64,000 bases of DNA from Sva-07 sp963715285 (GTDB lineage Bacteria; Actinomycetota; Acidimicrobiia; Acidimicrobiales; Ilumatobacteraceae): NCBI GenBank assembly GCA_963715285.1, contig CAVQRU010000019.1, forward strand, positions 85,847-149,846. The letters are read 5' to 3'. A program made the translations under genes and the position numbers. Shown piece after piece: positions 61,630-64,000 of the stretch (the first letter of the stretch is position 1; each line of letters opens with the position of its first letter). The notes under the pieces were generated by a model, which was not told where the DNA came from, made no database searches, and saw nothing but the letters and a program-made list of their open reading frames with translations.

Positions 61630-62970
61630 CTACTCGAGGAGTGGGCGCAGCGCTCGGGCGAGCATCGCCAGGCCGTCGGGCGGTTCGTCGTCGACATCGT
61701 CGGGCGCCCGGCATCCGACCGGAAGCATGGCGGTGCCGTCGCGTCGGTACGTGACGATGCGTCCTCCGCGGATTCGCCGGTCGACCAGGCCGAGGCGGGT
61801 CTTCTCACGGTTGTGTCCGTTGCAGCGAGGGCGTCCGTTGTCGACGTCGGTGCGGCCGTCGTCGCGGTCCCATTCGTCCATGTGGTCGATGTCGGCGTGG
61901 GACGAACTCACCGTGCAGCCGAGGTGTCCGCAATGGTGCTCCATCAGCTTCACTGCGGTCCGGGCGGCACCGGTGAACAGGCGCCGCTTGCGCCCCATGT
62001 CGATCACCACGCCGTCGTCGTCGACGACGACGCGGCGGACATGTCCCTGCATCATCGCCTGGAACACTGCCTCGGGCGGAACCGGGATGCCGGAGTCGGT
62101 CTCGCAGCGCAGCCGGTCGAGGTCGGGGGCGCTGATGTCGTCGGGGAACGGGATCAAGCGGTGTCGAGCGAGCAGGATCTCCTGGGTGTGCTGGTCGACC
62201 AGGATGTTGACGACGGGTTCGGGTGCCCGTGCGCCGGCGGGCGTCGATGCCGCACGCCGGAAGATCTCGTGCACGGCGTCGAACCGGCGCTGCGCATCGG
62301 TGCGGGGTAGCAGCGAGGCAGGCGCGTCAGGACCGTGGAGGTCGGTTCGGGCAGCGACGTCCTTGCGGAACTCGTCCTGGACGAAGCGCTCGAGGATCCC
62401 GAGCATCTCCGCGGTGGCCATCGCCGACCCGCCGCGAGCGCGCAGGTGGAGTGCGCCGTCGATCTCGTGCGCCGACACGGTCCGGTTGGCGTGGCTCGCT
62501 TCGGCATCGACCTCGGCGCCGTCCTCGTCGGCGAGGGTCTCCCAACGCCGCACGACGCATCGGAAGTCGTCGAACGGCAGTTGCTCTCCCTGGTCGAGCA
62601 GCAGGTCGAGCACGTCCCTGATCTCGTCGCCGCAGCGCGGATTGCGGGAGGCGCGGGCGAGTTCACCCACCTGCGCGGCGCCCAGATGACCGGCGAGCAG
62701 GGCGTCGCCGACCGTTTCGTGGGCGTCGAGGAGGCGTGCGGCCTTCTTCGCCGCGCTGACCTGCTGGCCCGACCAGTTGAGGTTCGCTCGCAACCAGCCG
62801 GCGATGCTCAGATGGCCGTCGTCACGATGGACGCCGCGAGCCTGAGCGAGCGTGATCAGTGCTGCGGTCTCGGCGTCGATGCGACGCCGTTGCAGTTCGA
62901 GCTCCCGCAGACGTTCGGTTGTCGCGTCGTTGTCGAGCCCCTGGAGCTCGGCGACAAGGCTGGCGAACAT
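61630..62970 (-). CDS. DUF222-HNH endonuclease (13E12 repeat family), second copy
   Basis: A 446-residue protein distantly related to the copy at 14.5 kb. N-terminal DUF222 (MFASLVAELQGLDND, WLRANLNWSGQQVSAAKKAARLL), then a C-terminal zinc-HNH unit: HCGHLGCTVSSSHADIDHMDEW and NGRPRCNGHNREK. Length and order match the first copy, but sequence outside the motifs differs, so this is not a recent duplicate. The start at ATG 62970 follows from the leaderless promoter that carries the shared SOS-like element. Confidence 0.9.
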   Translation of the reverse strand: MFASLVAELQGLDNDATTERLRELELQRRRIDAETAALITLAQARGVHRDDGHLSIAGWLRANLNWSGQQVSAAKKAARLLDAHETVGDALLAGHLGAAQVGELARASRNPRCGDEIRDVLDLLLDQGEQLPFDDFRCVVRRWETLADEDGAEVDAEASHANRTVSAHEIDGALHLRARGGSAMATAEMLGILERFVQDEFRKDVAARTDLHGPDAPASLLPRTDAQRRFDAVHEIFRRAASTPAGARAPEPVVNILVDQHTQEILLARHRLIPFPDDISAPDLDRLRCETDSGIPVPPEAVFQAMMQGHVRRVVVDDDGVVIDMGRKRRLFTGAARTAVKLMEHHCGHLGCTVSSSHADIDHMDEWDRDDGRTDVDNGRPRCNGHNREKTRLGLVDRRIRGGRIVTYRRDGTAMLPVGCRAPDDVDDEPPDGLAMLARALRPLLE

Positions 62971-63005
62971 GTCATCATGATACAGCACATCAGTTCGAGA
63001 AACAA
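62971..63005 (-). promoter_or_regulatory. Promoter with SOS-box-like element before the second DUF222-HNH gene
   Basis: Minus strand: TTGTTT (63005-63000), 17 bases, TATCAT (62982-62977), six bases, ATG 62970. TCGAACTGATGTGCTG occupies 62998-62983, identical in 14 of 16 bases to the element at 14456-14471 and in the same position relative to the -10. Confidence 0.65.
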
Positions 63006-63072
63006 CAAGAAAACGAACAAATGTGCCATCGCGGTCGATTGATGTGGGAACGGCGGGTGGACGGCGCACCGT

Positions 63073-63078
63073 TACCGT
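63073..63078 (+). promoter_or_regulatory. -10 hexamer of the oxygenase gene
   Basis: TACCGT, six bases before ATG 63085. Confidence 0.5.
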
Positions 63079-63084
63079 GGCGCG

Positions 63085-64000
63085 ATGCGCGTGGAACCGA
63101 TCGACCTCCGTCCGTTCCGTGAGGGTGGCGACGCAGAACGCCGCTCGGTCGCCTCGGCCTTCGACCACGCCGCGCGCACGGTCGGGTTCTTCTCGATCAC
63201 GGGGCACGGCGTCGATCCCGAGCTGATCGACGAGATGCTGCGCGTCACGGGCGCCTTCTTCGACCTGCCCGTCGAGGAGAAGCTGCGGTACTACGTCGAG
63301 GACCGCACCGCGAACCGTGGGTACGCGCCCGAGGGGAGCGAAGCGCTCGCGTACTCGCTCGGTGAGGACGATCTGCCGACCGATCTGTTCGAGGCCTTCA
63401 ACGTCGGCTGCGAACTCACCGCCGACCAGCTGGCCGACCCCTACTTCGCCGATCACCGCTACTTCGCACCGAACGTGTGGCCGTCGGCGCCCGCCGAGTT
63501 GCGCGAGACCTGGCTCGCCTACTTCGATGCGGTCGACGACGTGGCGAACACCGTGATGTCCGCGGCCGCCGTCGCGCTCGGCATGGATGCCGACCACTTC
63601 GTACCCCTCCTCGACAAGGGCCCGACGGTGATGCGGGCCAACAACTACCAGCGTCGCGAGGGCGCGACGGCGCCGGTCGACGGCCAGATGCGCATGGGTG
63701 CGCACACCGACTACGGGAGCACCACCGTCCTGCTCGCCGATCCCGTGCCGGGCCTCCAGATCTGCGACGACGCCGGCGTGTGGCACGACGTGATGCCACC
63801 CGACGGCGGCTTCATCGTCAACCTCGGTGACCTCCTGTCCGAATGGTCGAACGACCGTTGGCGATCGACGCTCCATCGAGTGGTCCCGCCGGCCGCCGGC
63901 AACACGGGCGCGTTCCGGCGCCGGTCGATCGCCTGGTTCCAGCAGCCGAACCACGACGCCGTGATCGAGTGCCTGCCCACGTGTTCCGACGAGTCGAACC
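63085..64000 (+). CDS. 2-oxoglutarate/Fe(II) oxygenase, isopenicillin-N-synthase family (partial)
   Basis: The first 305 residues of a 2OG-type oxygenase; the 3' end lies beyond the window. The N-terminal DIOX domain shows ARTVGFFSITGHGVDPELIDEML and FFDLPVEEK; the iron ligands are His207 and Asp209 in AHTDYGS, then the later histidine in STLHRVV and the 2OG-binding Arg in RRRSIAWF. Family members oxidise small molecules, and the actinobacterial ones are mostly uncharacterised. No stop codon occurs before the window edge. Confidence 0.9.
   Translation, partial: MRVEPIDLRPFREGGDAERRSVASAFDHAARTVGFFSITGHGVDPELIDEMLRVTGAFFDLPVEEKLRYYVEDRTANRGYAPEGSEALAYSLGEDDLPTDLFEAFNVGCELTADQLADPYFADHRYFAPNVWPSAPAELRETWLAYFDAVDDVANTVMSAAAVALGMDADHFVPLLDKGPTVMRANNYQRREGATAPVDGQMRMGAHTDYGSTTVLLADPVPGLQICDDAGVWHDVMPPDGGFIVNLGDLLSEWSNDRWRSTLHRVVPPAAGNTGAFRRRSIAWFQQPNHDAVIECLPTCSDESN

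Overview
The window reads as chromosome from a high-GC actinobacterium. Third codon positions are almost always G or C, GTG and TTG starts are frequent, and the gene families are actinobacterial: a mycothiol-type DinB enzyme, an F420-type LLM oxidoreductase, wax ester synthase/DGAT, DUF222-HNH (13E12-like) genes and a WXG100-like protein. The overall flavour suggests Acidimicrobiia, Ilumatobacter-like; that placement is inference. I see no phage, IS element, CRISPR array, rRNA or tRNA, and no gene-free stretch longer than about 250 bp.

Layout. 1-4.4 kb: an aminotransferase end, an M19 dipeptidase/RidA pair, a DUF368 (PopT-like) membrane protein, and cobT-cobO. 4.45-7.5 kb: a cobalamin riboswitch with a hairpin that hides the ribosome site, driving btuF-btuC-btuD. 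7.5-10.6 kb: a 70-bp duplicated repeat, a class II aldolase, LtrA and an EamA transporter. 10.6-14.4 kb: gnd-zwf-flavin reductase (oxidative pentose phosphate, NADPH use), divergent from a mycothiol-type enzyme. 14.4-18.4 kb: a DUF222-HNH gene with an SOS-box-like promoter, a DinB protein, and a WXG100-like gene followed by a large unknown protein. 18.4-22.6 kb: a TPP-riboswitch operon thiN-thiB-thiP-thiQ. 22.6-32.3 kb: TauE exporter plus rhodanese, AcuI-type reductase, and an amine/amino-acid group (saccharopine-dehydrogenase-like, a frameshifted FAD oxidoreductase, class III aminotransferase, amidase), then a protein with CHAD before CYTH. 32.3-42.9 kb: thioredoxin overlapping an L-fucose-isomerase-like gene, LLM oxidoreductase, an unusual lipoprotein joining a solute-binding domain to peptidoglycan-binding and fasciclin domains, HAD-acyltransferase and WS/DGAT (neutral lipid), alcohol dehydrogenase, MOSC. 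43-47.5 kb: small proteins and tldD-tldE. 47.6-57.2 kb: a giant cyclase/ATPase/TPR regulator and then a giant secreted protein carrying 19 PGQIS repeats that is broken by four frameshifts. 57.3-61.6 kb: an aminocyclitol- or amino-sugar-like group (Gfo/Idh/MocA dehydrogenase, DHQS/glycerol-1-phosphate-dehydrogenase-like enzyme, DegT aminotransferase, PIG-L deacetylase). 61.6-64 kb: a second DUF222-HNH gene with the same promoter element, and a 2-oxoglutarate/Fe(II) oxygenase running off the window.

Expression logic. At 16 operon heads a TAnnnT hexamer sits exactly 6 or 7 bases before the start codon, the signature of leaderless transcripts. Genes with regulated or structured leaders (btuF, thiN, the 35.2-kb lipoprotein, the repeat protein) instead carry Shine-Dalgarno sites. 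Inside operons, stop and start codons overlap (ATGA, GTGA, TTGA), which several start-codon choices below rely on.

The best leads are the PGQIS-repeat surface protein and its clustered frameshifts, the tandem cyclase whose two domains each keep only half of the active site, the shared SOS-like promoter of the two DUF222 genes, the inverted CHAD-CYTH order, the lipoprotein fusion and the four-gene cluster at 57-61.6 kb.
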